From Locusta migratoria (taxonomy: Eukaryota > Arthropoda > Insecta > Orthoptera > Acrididae), in NCBI GenBank assembly GCA_026315105.1, contig CM048753.1:70797547-70861546 (forward strand): a stretch of DNA of 64,000 nt, given 5' to 3'. Positions 43,320 through 55,400 of this stretch are shown here, piece by piece. Numbering within the stretch: the first letter of the stretch is position 1; every line of letters begins with the position of its first letter. Under the pieces are notes generated by a model, which was not told the origin of the DNA, did not search any database, and worked only from the letters and a program-made list of their open reading frames with translations. The position numbers and the translations under genes were made by a program.

Positions 43320-43700
43320 CAACATAGATTATGGAAGACATACAGACCCAAAACAATTCTCTCCACTTTCTCGATCATGTCGTCCGAGGTTGTTTCGGTT
43401 TGTTGTCACACGTCGTTCTGCCTTCATTAAACTTTCGCACCCACGAACGCACTTTCGACACATCCATAACTCCATCACCACATGTCTCCTTCAACTGTCG
43501 GTGAATTTCAATTGGTGTCACACCACGCAAATTCAGATAACGAATGATTGCACGCTGTTCAAGTAAGGAAAACGTCGCCATTTGAAGTATCTAAAACAGT
43601 TCTCATTCTCGCCGCTGGCGGTAAAATTCCATCTGCCGTTCGCTGCTGCCATCTCTGGGACGTATTGACAACGAACGCGGCCTCATTTTAAAACATTGCG
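43320..43700 (-). pseudogene. mariner-like transposase N-terminal fragment
   Basis: A 68-codon minus frame (43375-43581) starts MATFSLLEQRAIIRYLNLRG and continues EIHRQLKETCGDGVMDVSKV, then RSWVRKFNEGRT, the first helix-turn-helix of mariner transposases. In the same frame SDDMIEKVERIVL follows (to about 43340), after which similarity stops. The catalytic DDE/D domain and the right terminus are missing. The bases beyond the start to about 43700 are its 5' leader. Confidence 0.8.
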
Positions 43701-43749
43701 CATGTTTCTATCTCATTCCAGTCCGGAGAAAAAAAATCGGAGGCCTTAG

Positions 43750-43911
43750 AACTTGAATGCACCTCGTACATATCGTATGTGTTTCTTACACTTACGGCGA
43801 CCGTCCTCATGGATTGAAGCTCACGTGTGCCAAATTTCGTAAAGATTGGATCAAAACTGTAGATTCGTATGCAACACGTACACACATACGGACATTCTGC
43901 TTTATATAATA
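43750..43911 (-). mobile_element. Helitron-like 5' end fragment
   Basis: Minus-strand match to the start of the 8874/15400 family: TCTATTATATAAAGCAGAAT at the tip, then CATACGAATCTACAGTTTTG, ATCCAATCTT and GGACGGTCGCCGTAAGTGTA. Only about 160 bp remain. Confidence 0.75.
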
Positions 43912-43979
43912 GATGAGATTAGATTAATACTTGTTCCATAGATCATATATAGGACATTTCGTAATGATGTGGAACGTGT
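43912..43979 (-). mobile_element. Jockey-like LINE 3' end fragment
   Basis: 68 bp matching the 3' tip of the element at 22834-24090: GATTA-repeat tail, TACTTGTTCCATAGATCATA and ATGATGTGGAACGTGTC (plus-strand reading). It sits directly against the right 20-bp direct repeat at 43980. Confidence 0.8.
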
Positions 43980-43989
43980 CACTCCAGGA

Positions 43990-44225
43990 GCTTCATGATG
44001 ATGATCGTGTGGCATTTTCGCCGGGAGATCTCTCGTGGCATTGTTCGGCCGCCTAGTGCAAGTCTTTTTACTTAAAGCCACTTCGACGACTTGCATGTCG
44101 ATGATGATGATGAAAAGGACGATGAGCACAACACACAACACCGAGTCCCCTGCCGGAAATCGAACCCGGGCCCTCTACGTGCTAGTCAGCGACGCTGTCG
44201 TCAGAACTACGTCAGCGGACATCCT
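43990..44225 (-). mobile_element. tRNA-derived SINE-like element, type 4
   Basis: On the minus strand, a B-box-like GGGTTCGATTTCC near 44165 is followed by a GTGTTGTGTGTTGTGCTCAT body, a (CAT)n-rich segment and a CGACATGCAAGTCGTCGAAG block, ending in (ATC)n near 43995. The A-box side is poorly preserved. It is unrelated in body to SINE types 1-3. Confidence 0.65.
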
Positions 44226-45376
44226 ACAAACAGTACAACTGAAAGTTATCAAGAGCTCTAACGCGAACAAATACCCTATCCGCGTGTCAAATATCAAGAT
44301 GTAAGAGTACACCTGTCGCTGTATTTACAGTTTGTTTGAAAGTAATGTATATATTGTCTTAAATTTGTTTATTTCATGTATTTTTCATTTCTTGTATGCT
44401 AGATATATTTCTTATGTAACGTCATTTTCTATATTGATTCATTTAGTGTAAACATGTACTATATGTGTAAACCCGCATGAATGCACGGACATTCTTAAGC
44501 TGTAAGTTTGTAATGCGCCAGAGAAAATGTTGAACCTGTTGTAAAGACTGTCTTTGGTACAGAAGTAGTAGCTGTGAGTGTCGCGCTGCTGAAGCAGTCG
44601 CAGAGCGGACTCGCCAAAGTAAACACACACATGTTTTGTTGGTGGTGCAGAGGCACGGTAGGCGCAGTATGGCGTGAGTTTAATGAAGTAGCAAACTGCA
44701 ATAAGCCTGAGAGGCGTACTGTTTAATGTATTGAAGGAAGTGCGAAACAAGTTTATTTATACTCGAAAGTGATCAGAGTAATGTTTTTCATGTGTGCAAG
44801 AAAAGTAATTGTTTGGTTATCAAGTCTATTGTCACCGAGTGTGTGATCGTTGTTGTAGTAAGAGTACCTATTGTAATCATATCTGTCTTGTTTGGACTTC
44901 ACGACGAAGACGACGAAAGCAGATGAGTACTTTTGTAACATTTTATTTTGTACCCAATCAGAACTTTGGATCAATTATACATGACTTATTTTGAAACCAG
45001 TCTTAATTTTGTAAGTAGTTGGTCACCCCATTATCACCATTATTAGATAATGTTGATTATGCAAGCCTGTACATTGACTAACAAGTTCAATCATTTTCAA
45101 AGTAATTACGATCAGTTTTAAAGAAATTGCTAGACGAGTTAAAGAATTGCTAAACGTGTTACAACCACAGAGACTAGTAATTAAAGTGCAAGAGAGTTTG
45201 CAAGTAAAGTAAAGTTGGTTTCATTTATGTTGAAAGTAACCAGGCTAACAGTAGTCAAAGTATTATAGTTGATTAACTAGACTTGACTGAAGTAATTTTT
45301 TTTATGAAATACGTTAAATGCCAAATTCTGTTCAGCCAGTTACACGCGAACGCTACCCAGGCCCTGGAACCAATTA

Positions 45377-45426
<50 letters not shown>

Positions 45427-46300
45427 TTTACGTAAGGTTTTATAAGGAACTTGAATGCTTTAAACAATAATATCAAAATTATTGGGAACCTTGACTGTAG
45501 TATTTGTGAAGCTCATTGCACCACGGAGTTTCACAGTACTGAGCTATTATCATTGCAATCAGAGTCTATCAGCTATTACGATTTTGATTATAACACGAAC
45601 ACGCCATCACCACTACATGAATTCTGACACATGTATTAGTGAAGTTGTGCTGTTCGTGAATCGTAAGAGGTGCTGGTTGGAGGCTGTAGTCAATGCTAAG
45701 TCAGATAGGGCCAAGCTTAATTAATTATCACAGTGACTGTTTCATGTTAATTAATATCTTTTTTTTATTCCAAATTTTAACTTTCACTGCGAAAGTGTTG
45801 TTGCGACCCATTAGTTGTGATTTGCTGCAACATACAATAACGAAATTATTATTACTAGAGTATATTATTACGCATTCTAAATTTTGAGATTTTTAGACGA
45901 CCTCCAACAGGCAAGTTTCTTACAAAGCCACCGACGCTCCTTCGTCGTTAATTCAGTTACAGCCGATTGTGATCAAATAATTTGTACGTACCCTTTCATG
46001 CTCCGTGTCTTCATACAGACACTAATTGGCTGTGGGAGTATCGTGACGGTAGCGGTCTGTCAGGGTCTTTCGCGGGTTCCTCGTTAATAAACCCGTGCTA
46101 ATGGGGGAGAATTGAGACGAGGCATCTTGATTAACGTGTCCTAACGAGGCGCATTCAGAGTACGCCGAACAGCTGACTCAACAGACCGCTCTGTCTCCGA
46201 AGGTTGGCGTCCTTCAGCGGTGGAGGATGGACTTTGTCTGGGTGCGGTGGGTGGACGGTGTGGGAGGCATTCCAGCTGGTGCCTGCAGCGGAGTTTGAAA
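44226..46300. other. Unassigned stretch with poly-A tract
   Basis: No recognised gene or transposon. Open frames are short, including overlapping minus frames at 44439-44750 without domain signal. A run of about 46 A lies at 45378-45423, which could be the tail of an old retroposed copy, but no target duplication was found. The last 300 bp before the array are GC-richer and unique in the window. Confidence 0.45.
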
Positions 46301-46315
46301 CAAGAAAAATATTAA
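46301..46315. repeat. 15-bp direct repeat, left side of array
   Basis: CAAGAAAAATATTAA, identical to 60254-60268. Together they bracket the whole tandem array and nothing else. Confidence 0.92.
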
Positions 46316-46450
46316 ACTTCCTGGCAGATTAAAATTGTGTGCCGGAACCGGGACTCGAACCTGGGACCTTTGCCATTCGCGGGCAAGCGCACTACCGACT
46401 GTGCTATCCCGACACGACTCACAATGCCGCCTCCCAACTTTACTTCCACC
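46316..46450 (-). repeat. Inverted part-monomer at the left edge of the array
   Basis: A minus-strand piece of the array monomer: CTTCCTGGCAGATTAAAATT, the tRNA-like segment (CCGGGACTCGAACC for the B box, CCGACTGTGCTA for the A box), then CGACACGACTCACAATGCC. It switches to plus orientation at about 46451. The same head-to-head design is seen in the dispersed copy at 36412-36812, but with a different junction. Confidence 0.92.
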
Positions 46451-49400
46451 ATCCCTTAGGCTGTGGCTAAGCCATGTCTCCACCATATCCTTTCTTCCAG
46501 GATTGCTAGTCTTGCATGGTTCACAAGAGAGCTTCTGTGAAGTTTGGAAAGTAGGAGGCGAGGTACTGGCGGAAGTAAAGTTGTGAGGCTGCCTCGTGAG
46601 TCGTGTCGGGATAGCACAGTCGGTAGAGCGCTTGCCCACGAAAGGCAATGGTCCCAGGTTCGATTCACGGCACACAATTTTAATCTGCCACGAAGTTTCA
46701 TATCAGCGCACACTCCGCTGCAGAGTGAAAGTTTCATTCTGGAAACATCCCTTAAGCTGTGGCTAAGCCATGTCTCCATCATATCCTTTCTTCCAGGAGT
46801 GCTAGTCTTGCAAGTTTCGCAGGAGAGCTTCTGTGAAGTTTGGAAAGTAGGAGGCGAGGTACTGGCGGAAGTAATGTTGTGAGGCGGCCTCGTGAGTCGT
46901 GTCGGGATAGCACAGTCGGTAGTGCGCTTGCCCGCGAAAGGCAAAGGTCCCAGGTTCGAGTCGCGGTTCCGGCACACAATTTTAATCTGCCACGAAGTTT
47001 CATATCAGCGCACACTCCGCTGCAGAGTGAAAGTTTCATTCTGGAAACATCCCTTACGCTGTGGCTAAGCCATGTCTCCACCATATCCTTTCTTCCAGGA
47101 CTGCTAGTCTTGCATGTTCCGCAGGAGAGCTTCGGTGAAGTTTGGAAAGTAGGAGGCGAGGGACTGGCGGAAGTAAAGTTGTGAGGCGGCAACGTGAGTC
47201 GTGTCGGGATAGCACAGTCGGTAGTGCGCTTGCCCGCGAAAGGCAAAGGTCCCAGGTTCGAGTCGCGGTTCCGGCACACAATTTTAATCTGCCAGGAAGT
47301 TTCATTTCAGCGCACACTCCGCTGCAGAGTGAAAGCTTCATTCTGGAAACATCCCTTAGACTGTGGCTAAGCCATGTCTCCATCATATCCTTTCATCCAG
47401 GAGTGCTAGTCTTGCAAGTTTCGCAGGAGAGCTTCTGTGAAGTTTGGAAAGTAGGAGGCGAGGTACTGGCGGAAGTAGAGTTCTGAGGCGGCATCGTGAG
47501 TCGTGTCGGGATAGCTCAGTCGGTAGAGCGCTTGCCCACGAAAGGCAATGGTCCCAGGTTCGATTCACGGCACACAATTTTAATCTGCCAGGAAGTTTCA
47601 TTTCAGCGTACAATCCGCTGCAGAGTGAAAGCTTCATTCTGGAAACATCCCTTAAGCTGTGGCTAAGCCATGTCTCCATCATATCCTTTCTTCCAGGAGT
47701 GCTAGTCTTGCAAGTTTCGCAGGAGAGCTTCTGTGAAGTTTGGAAAGTAGGAGGCGAGGGACTGGCGGAAGTAAAGTTGTGAGGCGGCATCGTGAGTCGT
47801 GTCGGGATAGCACAGCCGGTAGTGCGCTTGCCCGCGAAAGGCATAGGTCCCAGGTTCGAGTCGCGGTTCCGGCACACAATTTTAATCTGCCGGGAAGTTT
47901 CATTTCAGCGCACAATCCGCTGCAGAGTGAAAGCTTCATTCTGGAAACATCCCTTAAGCTGTGGCTAAGCCATGTCTCCATCATATCCTTTCTTCCAGGA
48001 GTGCTAGTCTTGCAAGTTTCGCAGGAGAGCTTCTGTGAAGTTTGGAAAGTAGGAGGCGAGGTACTGGCGGAAGTAAAGTTGTGAGGCGGCATCGTGAGTC
48101 GTGTCGGGTAGCACAGTCGGTAGTGCGCTTGCCCGCGAAAGGCAAAGGTCCCAGGTTCGAGTCCCGGTTCCGGCACACAATTTTAATCTGCCAGGAAGTT
48201 TCATTTCAGCGCACAATCCGTTGCAGAGTGAAAGCTTCATTCTGGAAACATCCCTTAAGCTGTGGCTAAGCCATGTCTCCATCATATCCTTTCTTCCAGG
48301 AGTGCTAGTCTTGCAAGATTCGCAGGAGAGCTTCTGTGAAGCTTGGAAAGTAGGAGGCGAGGTACTGGCGGAAGTAAAGTTGTGAGGCGGCATCGTGAGT
48401 CGTGTCGGGATAGCACAGTCGGTAGTGCGCTTGCCCGCGAAAGGCAAAGGTCCCAGGTTCGAGTCGCGGTTCCGGCACACAATTTTAATCTGCCAGGAAG
48501 TTTCATTTCAGCGCACAATCCGCTTCAGAGTGAAAGCTTCATTCTGGAAACATCCCTTAAGCTGTGGCTGAGCCATGTCGCCATCATATCCTTTCTTCCA
48601 GGAGTGCTAGTCTTGCAAGATTCGCAGGAGAGCTTCTGTGAAGCTTGGAAAGTAGGAGGCGAGGTACTGGCGGAAGTAAAGTTGTGAGGCGGCATCGTGA
48701 GTCGTGTCGGGATAGCACAGTCGGTAGTGCGCTTGCCCGCGAAAGGCAAAGGTCCCAGGTTCGAGCCGCGGTTCCGGCACACAATTATAACCTGCCAGGA
48801 AGTTTCATTTCAGCGCACACTCCGCTGCAGAGTGAAAGCTTCATTCTGGAAACATCCCTTAGGCTGTGGCTAAGCCATGTCTCCATCATATCCTTTCTTC
48901 CAGGATTGCTAGTCTTGCAAGTTTCGCAGGAGAGCTTCTGTGAAGTTTGGAAAGTAGGAGGCGAGGTACTGGCGGAAGTAGAGTTCTGAGGCGGCATCGT
49001 GAGTCGTGTCGGGATAGCTCAGTCGGTAGAGCGCTTGCCCACGAAAGGCAATTGTCCCAGGTTCGATTCACGGCACACAATTTTAATCTGCCAGGAAGTT
49101 TCATTTCAGCACACACTCCGCTGCAGAGTGAAAGTTTCATTCTGGAAACATCCCTTAAGCTGTCGCTAAGCCATGTCTCCATCATTTCCTTTCTTCCAGG
49201 AGTGCTAGTCTTGCAAGTTTCGCAGGAGAGCTTCTGTGAAGTTTGGAAAGTAGGTGGCGAGGTACTGGCGGAAGTAAAGTTGTGAGGCGGCATCGTGAGT
49301 CGTGTCGGGATAGCACAGTCGGTAGTGCGCTTGCCCGCGAAAGGCAAAGGTCCCAGGTTCGAGTCGCGGTTCCGGCACACAATTTTAATCTGCCAGGAAG

Positions 49401-52400
49401 TTTCATTTCAGCGCACACTCCGCTGCAGAGTGAAAGCTTCATTCTGGAAACATCCCTTAAGCTGTGGCTAAGCCATGTCTCCATCATATCCTTTCTTCCA
49501 GGAGTGCTAGTCTTGCAAGTTCTCGCAGGAGAGCTTCTGTGAAGTTTGGAAAGTAGGAGGCGAGGGACTGGCGGAAGTAAAGTTGTGGGGCGGCATCGTG
49601 AGTCGTGTCGGGATAGCACAGTCGGTAGTGCGCTTGCCCGCGAAAGGCATAGGTCCCAGGTTCGAGTCGTGGTTCCGGCACACAATTTTAATCTGCCAGG
49701 AAGTTTCATTTCAGCGCACAATCCGCTGCAGAGTGAAAGCTTCATCCTGGAAACATCCCTTAAGCTGTGGCTAAGCCATGTCTCCATCATATCCTTTCTT
49801 CCAGGAGTGCTAGTCTTGCAAGTTTCGCAGGAGAGCTTCTGTGAAGTTTGGAAAGTACGAGGCGAGGTACTGGCGGAAGTAAAGTTGTGAGGCGGCATCG
49901 TGAGTCGTGTCGGGTAGCACAGTCGGTAGTGCGCTTGCCCGCGAAAGGCAAAGGTCCCAGGTTCGAGTCCCGGTTCCGGCACACAATTTTAATCTGCCAG
50001 GAAGTTTCATTTCAGCACACAATCCGCTGCAGAGTGAAAGCTTCATTCTGGAAACATCCCTTAAGCTGTGGCTAAGCCATGTCTCCATCATATCCTTTCT
50101 TCCAGGAGTGCTAGTCTTGCAAGATTCGCAGGAGAGCTTCTGTGAAGCTTGGAAAGTAGGAGGCGAGGTACTGGCGGAAGTAAAGTTGTGAGGCGGCCTC
50201 GTGAGTCGTGTCGGGATAGCACAGTCGGTAGAGCGCTTGCCCACGAAATCCAATGGTCCCAGGTTCGATTCACGGCACACAATTTTAATCGGCCGGGAAG
50301 TTTCATTTCAGCGCACAATCCGCTGCAGAGTGAAAGCTTCATTCTGGAAACATCCCTTCAGCTGTGGCTAAGCCATGTCTCCATCATATCCTTTCTTCCA
50401 GGAGTGCTAGTCTTGCAAGTTTCGCAGGAGAGCTTCTGTGAAGTTTGGAAAGTTGGAGGCGAGGTACTGGCGGAAGTAAAGTTGTGAGGCGGCATCGTGA
50501 GTCGTGTCGGGATAGCACAGTCGGTAGTGCGCTTGCCCGCGAAAGGCAAAGGTCCCAGGTTCGAGTCGCGGTTCCGGCACACAATTTTAATCTGCCAGGA
50601 AGTTCCATTTCAGCGCACAATCCGCTGCAGAGTGAAAGCTTCATTCTGGAAACATCCCTTAAGCTGTGGCTAAGCCATGTCTCCATCATATCCTTTCTTC
50701 CAGGAGTGCTAGTCTTGCAAGTTTCACAGGAGAGCTTCTGTGAAGTTTGGAAAGTAGGAGACGAGGTACTGGCGGAAGTAATGTTGTGAGGCGGCATCGT
50801 GAGTCGTGTCAGGATAGCACAGTCGGTAGTGCGCTTGCCCGCGAAAGGCAAAGGTCCCAGGTTCGAGTCGCGGTTCCGGCACACAATTTTAATCTGCCAC
50901 GAAGTTTCATAACAGCGCACACTCCGCTGCAGAGTGAAAGTTTCATTCTGGAAACATCCCTTACGCTGTGGCTAAGCCATGTCTCCACCATATCCTTTCT
51001 TCCAGGAGTGCTAGTCTTGCAAGTTTCGCAGGAGAGCTTCTGTGAAGTTTGGAAAGTAGGAGGCGAGGTACTGGCGGAAGTAGAGTTCTGAGGCGGCATC
51101 GTGAGTCGTGTCGGGATAGCTCAGTCGGTAGAGCGCTTGCCCACGAAAGGCAATGGTCCCAGGTTCGATTCACGGCATACAATTTTAATCTGCCAGGAAG
51201 TTTCATTTCAGCGCACACTCCGCTGCAGAGTGAAAGTTTCATTCTGGAAACATCCCTTAAGCTGTGGCTAAGCCATGTCTCCATCATATCCTTTCTTCCA
51301 GGAGTGCTAGTCTTGCAAGTTTCGCAGGAGAGCTTCTGTGAAGTTTGGAAAGTAGGAGGCGAGGTACTGGCGGAAGTAAAGTTGTTAGGCGGCCTCGTGA
51401 GTCGTGTCGGGATAGCACAGTCGGTAGTGCGCTTGCCCGTGAAAGGCAAAGGTCCCAGGTTCGAGCCGCGGTTCCGGCACACAATTTTAACCTGCCAGGA
51501 AGTTTCATTTCAGCGCACACTCCGCTGCAGAGTGAAAGCTTCATTCTGGAAACATCCCTTAAGCTGTGGCTAAGCCATGTCTCCATCATATCCTTTCTTC
51601 CAGGAGTGCTAGTCTTGCAAGTTTCGCAGGAGAGCTTCTGTGAAGTTTGGAAAGTAGGAGGCGAGGTAGTGGCAGAAGTAAAGTTGTGAGGCGGCATCGT
51701 GAGTCGTGTCGGGATAGCACAGTCGGTAGTGCGCTTGCCCGCGAAAGGCAAAGGTCCCAGGTTCGAGTCGCGGTTCCGGCACACAATTTTAATCTGCCAG
51801 GAAGTTTCATTTCAGCGCACAATCCGCTGCAGAGTGAAAGCTTCATTCTGGAAACATCCCTTAAGCTGTGGCTAAGCCATGTCTCCATCATATCCTTTCT
51901 TCCAGGAGTGCTAGTATTGCAAGTTTCGCAGGAGAGCTTCTGTGAAGTTTGGAAAGTAGGAGGCGAGGTACTGGCGGAAGTACAGTTGTGAGGCGGCATC
52001 GTGAGTCGTGTCGGGATAGCACAGTCGGTAGTGCGCTTGCCCGCGAAAGGCAAAGGTCCCAGGTTCTAGTCCCGGTTCCGGCACACAATTTTAATCTGCC
52101 AGGAAGTTTCATTTCAGCGCACAATCCGCTGCAGAGTGGATGCTTCATTCTGGAAACATCCCTTAAGCTGTGGCTAAGCCATGTCTCCATCATATCCTCT
52201 CTTCCAAGAGTGCTAGTCTTGCAAGATTCGCAGGAGAGCTTCTGTGAAGCTTGGAAAGTAGGAGGCGAGGTACTGGCGGAAGTAAAGTTGTGAGGCGGCA
52301 TCGTGAGTCGTGTCGGGATAGCACAGTCGGTAGTGCGCTTGCCCGCGAAAGGCAAAGGTCCCAGGTTCGAGTCGCGGTTCCGGCACACAATTTTAATCTG

Positions 52401-55400
52401 CCAGGAAGTTTCATTTCAGCGCACAATCCGCTGCAGAGTGAAAGCTTCATTCTGGAAACATCCCTTAAGCTGTGGCTAAGCCATGTCGCCATCATATCCT
52501 TTCTTCCAGGACTGCTAGTCTTGCAAGATTCGCAGGAGAGCTTCTGTGAAGCTTGGAAAGTAGGAGGCGAGGTACTGGCGGAAGTAAAGTTGTGAGGCGG
52601 CATCGTGAGTCGTGTCGGGATAGCACAGTCGGTATTGCGCTTGCCCGCGAAAGGCAAAGGTCCCAGGTTCGAGTCGCGGTTCCGGCACACAATTTTAATC
52701 TGCCAGGAAGTTTCATTTCAGCGCACAATCCGCTGCAGAGTGAAAGCTTCATTCTGGAAACATCCCTTAAGCTGTGGCTAAGCCATGTCTCCATCATATC
52801 CTTTCTTCCAGGAGTGCTAGTCTTGCAAGTTTCGCAGGAGAGCTTCTGTGAAGTTTGGAAAGTAGGAGGCGAGGTACTGGCGGAAGTAAAGTTGTGAGGC
52901 GGCATCGTGAGTCGTGTCGGGATAGCACAGTCGGTAGTGCGCTTGCCCGCGAAAGGCAAAGGTCCCAGGTTCGAGTCGCGGTTCCGGCAAACAATTTTAA
53001 TCTGCCAGGAAGTTTCATTTCAGCGCACAATCCGCTTCAGAGTGAAAGCTTCATTCTGGAAACATCCCTTAGGCTGTGGCTAAGCCATGTCTCCATCATA
53101 TCCTTTCTTCCAGGATTGCTAGTCTTGCAAGTTTCGCAGGAGAGCTTCTGTGAAGTTTGGAAAGTAGGAGGCGAGGTACTGGCGGAAGTAAAGTTGTGAG
53201 GCGGCCTCGTGAGTCGTGTCTGGATAGCACAGTCGGTAGAGCGCTTGCCCACGAAAGGCAATGGTCCCAGGTTCGATTCACGGCATACAATTTTAATCTG
53301 CCAGGAAGTTTCATTTCAGCGCACAATCCGCTGCAGAGTGAAAGCTTCATTCTGGAAACATCCCTTAAGCTGTGGCTAAGCCATGTTTTCATCATATCCT
53401 TTCTTCCAGGAGTGCTAGTCTTGCAAGTTTCGCAGGAGAGCTTCTGTGAAGTTTGGAAAGTAGGAAGCGAGGTACTGGTGGAAGAAAGGTTGTGAGGCGG
53501 CATCGTGAGTCGTGTCGGGATAGCACAGTCGGTAGTGCGCTTGCCCGCGAAAGGCAAAGGTCCCAGGTTCGAGTCGCGGTTCCGGCACACAATTTTAATC
53601 TGCCAGGAAGTTTCATTTCAGCGCACAATCCGCTCCAGAGTGAAAGCTTCATTCTGGAAACATCCCTTAAGCTGTGGCTAAGCCATGTCTCCATCATATC
53701 CTTTCTTCCAGGAGTGCTAGTCTTGCAAGTTTCGCAGGAGAGCTTCTGTGAAGTTTGGAAAGTAGGAGGCGAGGTACTGGCGGAAGTAATGTTGTGAGGC
53801 GGCCTCGTGAGTCGTGTCGGGATAGCATCGTCGGTAGTGCGCTTGCCCGCGAAAGGCAAAGGTCCCAGGTTCGAGTCGCGGTTCCGGCACACAATTTTAA
53901 TCTGCCACGAAGTTTCATATCAGCGCACACTCCGCTGCAGAGTGAAAGTTTCATTCTGGAAACATCCCTTACGCTGTGGCTAAGCCATGTCTCCACCATA
54001 TCCTTTCTTCCAGGAGTGCTAGTCTTCAAGTATCGCAGGAGAGCTTCTGTGAAATTTGGAAAGTAGGAGGCGAGGTACTGGCGGAAGTAGAGTTCTGAGG
54101 CGGCATCGTGAGTCGTGTCGGGAAAGCTCAGTCGGTAGAGCGCTTGCCCACGAAAGGCAATGGTCCCAGGTTCGATTCACGGCACACAATTTTAATCTGC
54201 CAGGAAGTTTCATTTCAGCGCACACTCCGCTGCAGAGTGAAAGTTTCATTCTGGAAACATCCCTTAAGCTGTGGCTAAGCCATGTCTCCATCATTTCCTT
54301 TCTTCCAGGAGTGCTAGTCTTGCAAGTTTCGCAGGAGAGCTTCTGTGAAGTTTGGAAAGTAGGAGGCGAGGTACTGGCGGAAGTAAAGTTGTGAGGAGGC
54401 ATCGTGAGTCGTGTCGGGATAGCACAGTCGGTAGTGCGCTTGCCCGCGAAAGGCAAAGGTCCCAGGTTCGAGTCGCGGTTCCGGTACACAATTTTAATCT
54501 GCCACGAAGTTTCATATCAGCACACATTGCGCTGCAGAGTGAAAGTTTCATTCTGGAAACATCCCTTAAGCTGTGGCTAAGCCATGTCTCCACCATATCC
54601 TTTCTTCCAGGACTGCTAGTCTTGCATGTTCTGCAGGAGAGCTTCGGTGAAGTTTGCAAAGTAGGAGGCGAGGGACTGGCGGAAGTAAAGTTGTGAGGCG
54701 GCATCGTGAGTCGTGTCGGGATAGCACAGTCGGTAGTGCGCTTGCCCGCGAAAGGCAAAGGTCCCAGGTTCGAGCCGCGGTTCCGGCACACAATTTTAAC
54801 CTGCCAGGAAGTTTCATTTCAGCGCACACTCCGCTGCAGAGTGAAAGCTTCATTCTGGAAACATCCCTTAAGCTGTGGCTAAGCCATGTCTCCATCATAT
54901 CCTTTCTTCCAGGAGTGCTAGTCTTGCAAGTTTCGCAGGAGAGCTTCTGTGAAGTTTGGAAAGTAGGAGGCGAGGGACTGGCGGAAGTAAAGTTGTGAGG
55001 CGGCTCGTGAGTCGTGTCGGGATAGCACAGTCGGTAGTGCGCTTGCCCGCGAAAGGCAAAGGTCCCAGGTTCGAGTCGCGGTTCCGGCACACAATTTTAA
55101 TCTGCCAGGAAGTTTCATTTCAGCGCACAATCCGCTGCAGAGTGAAAGCTTCATTCTGGAAACATCCCTTAAGCTGTGGCTAAGCCATGTCTCCATCATA
55201 TCCTTTCTTCCAGGAGTGCTAGTCTTGCAAGTTTCGCAGGAGAGCTTCTGTGAAGTTTGGAAAGTAGGAAGCGAATTACTGGCGGAAGAAAATTTGTGAG
55301 GCGGCATCGTGAGTCGTGTCGGGATAGCACAGTCGGTTGTGCGCTTGCCCGCGAAAGGCAAAGGTCCCAGGTTCGAGTCGCGGTTCCGGCACACAATTTT

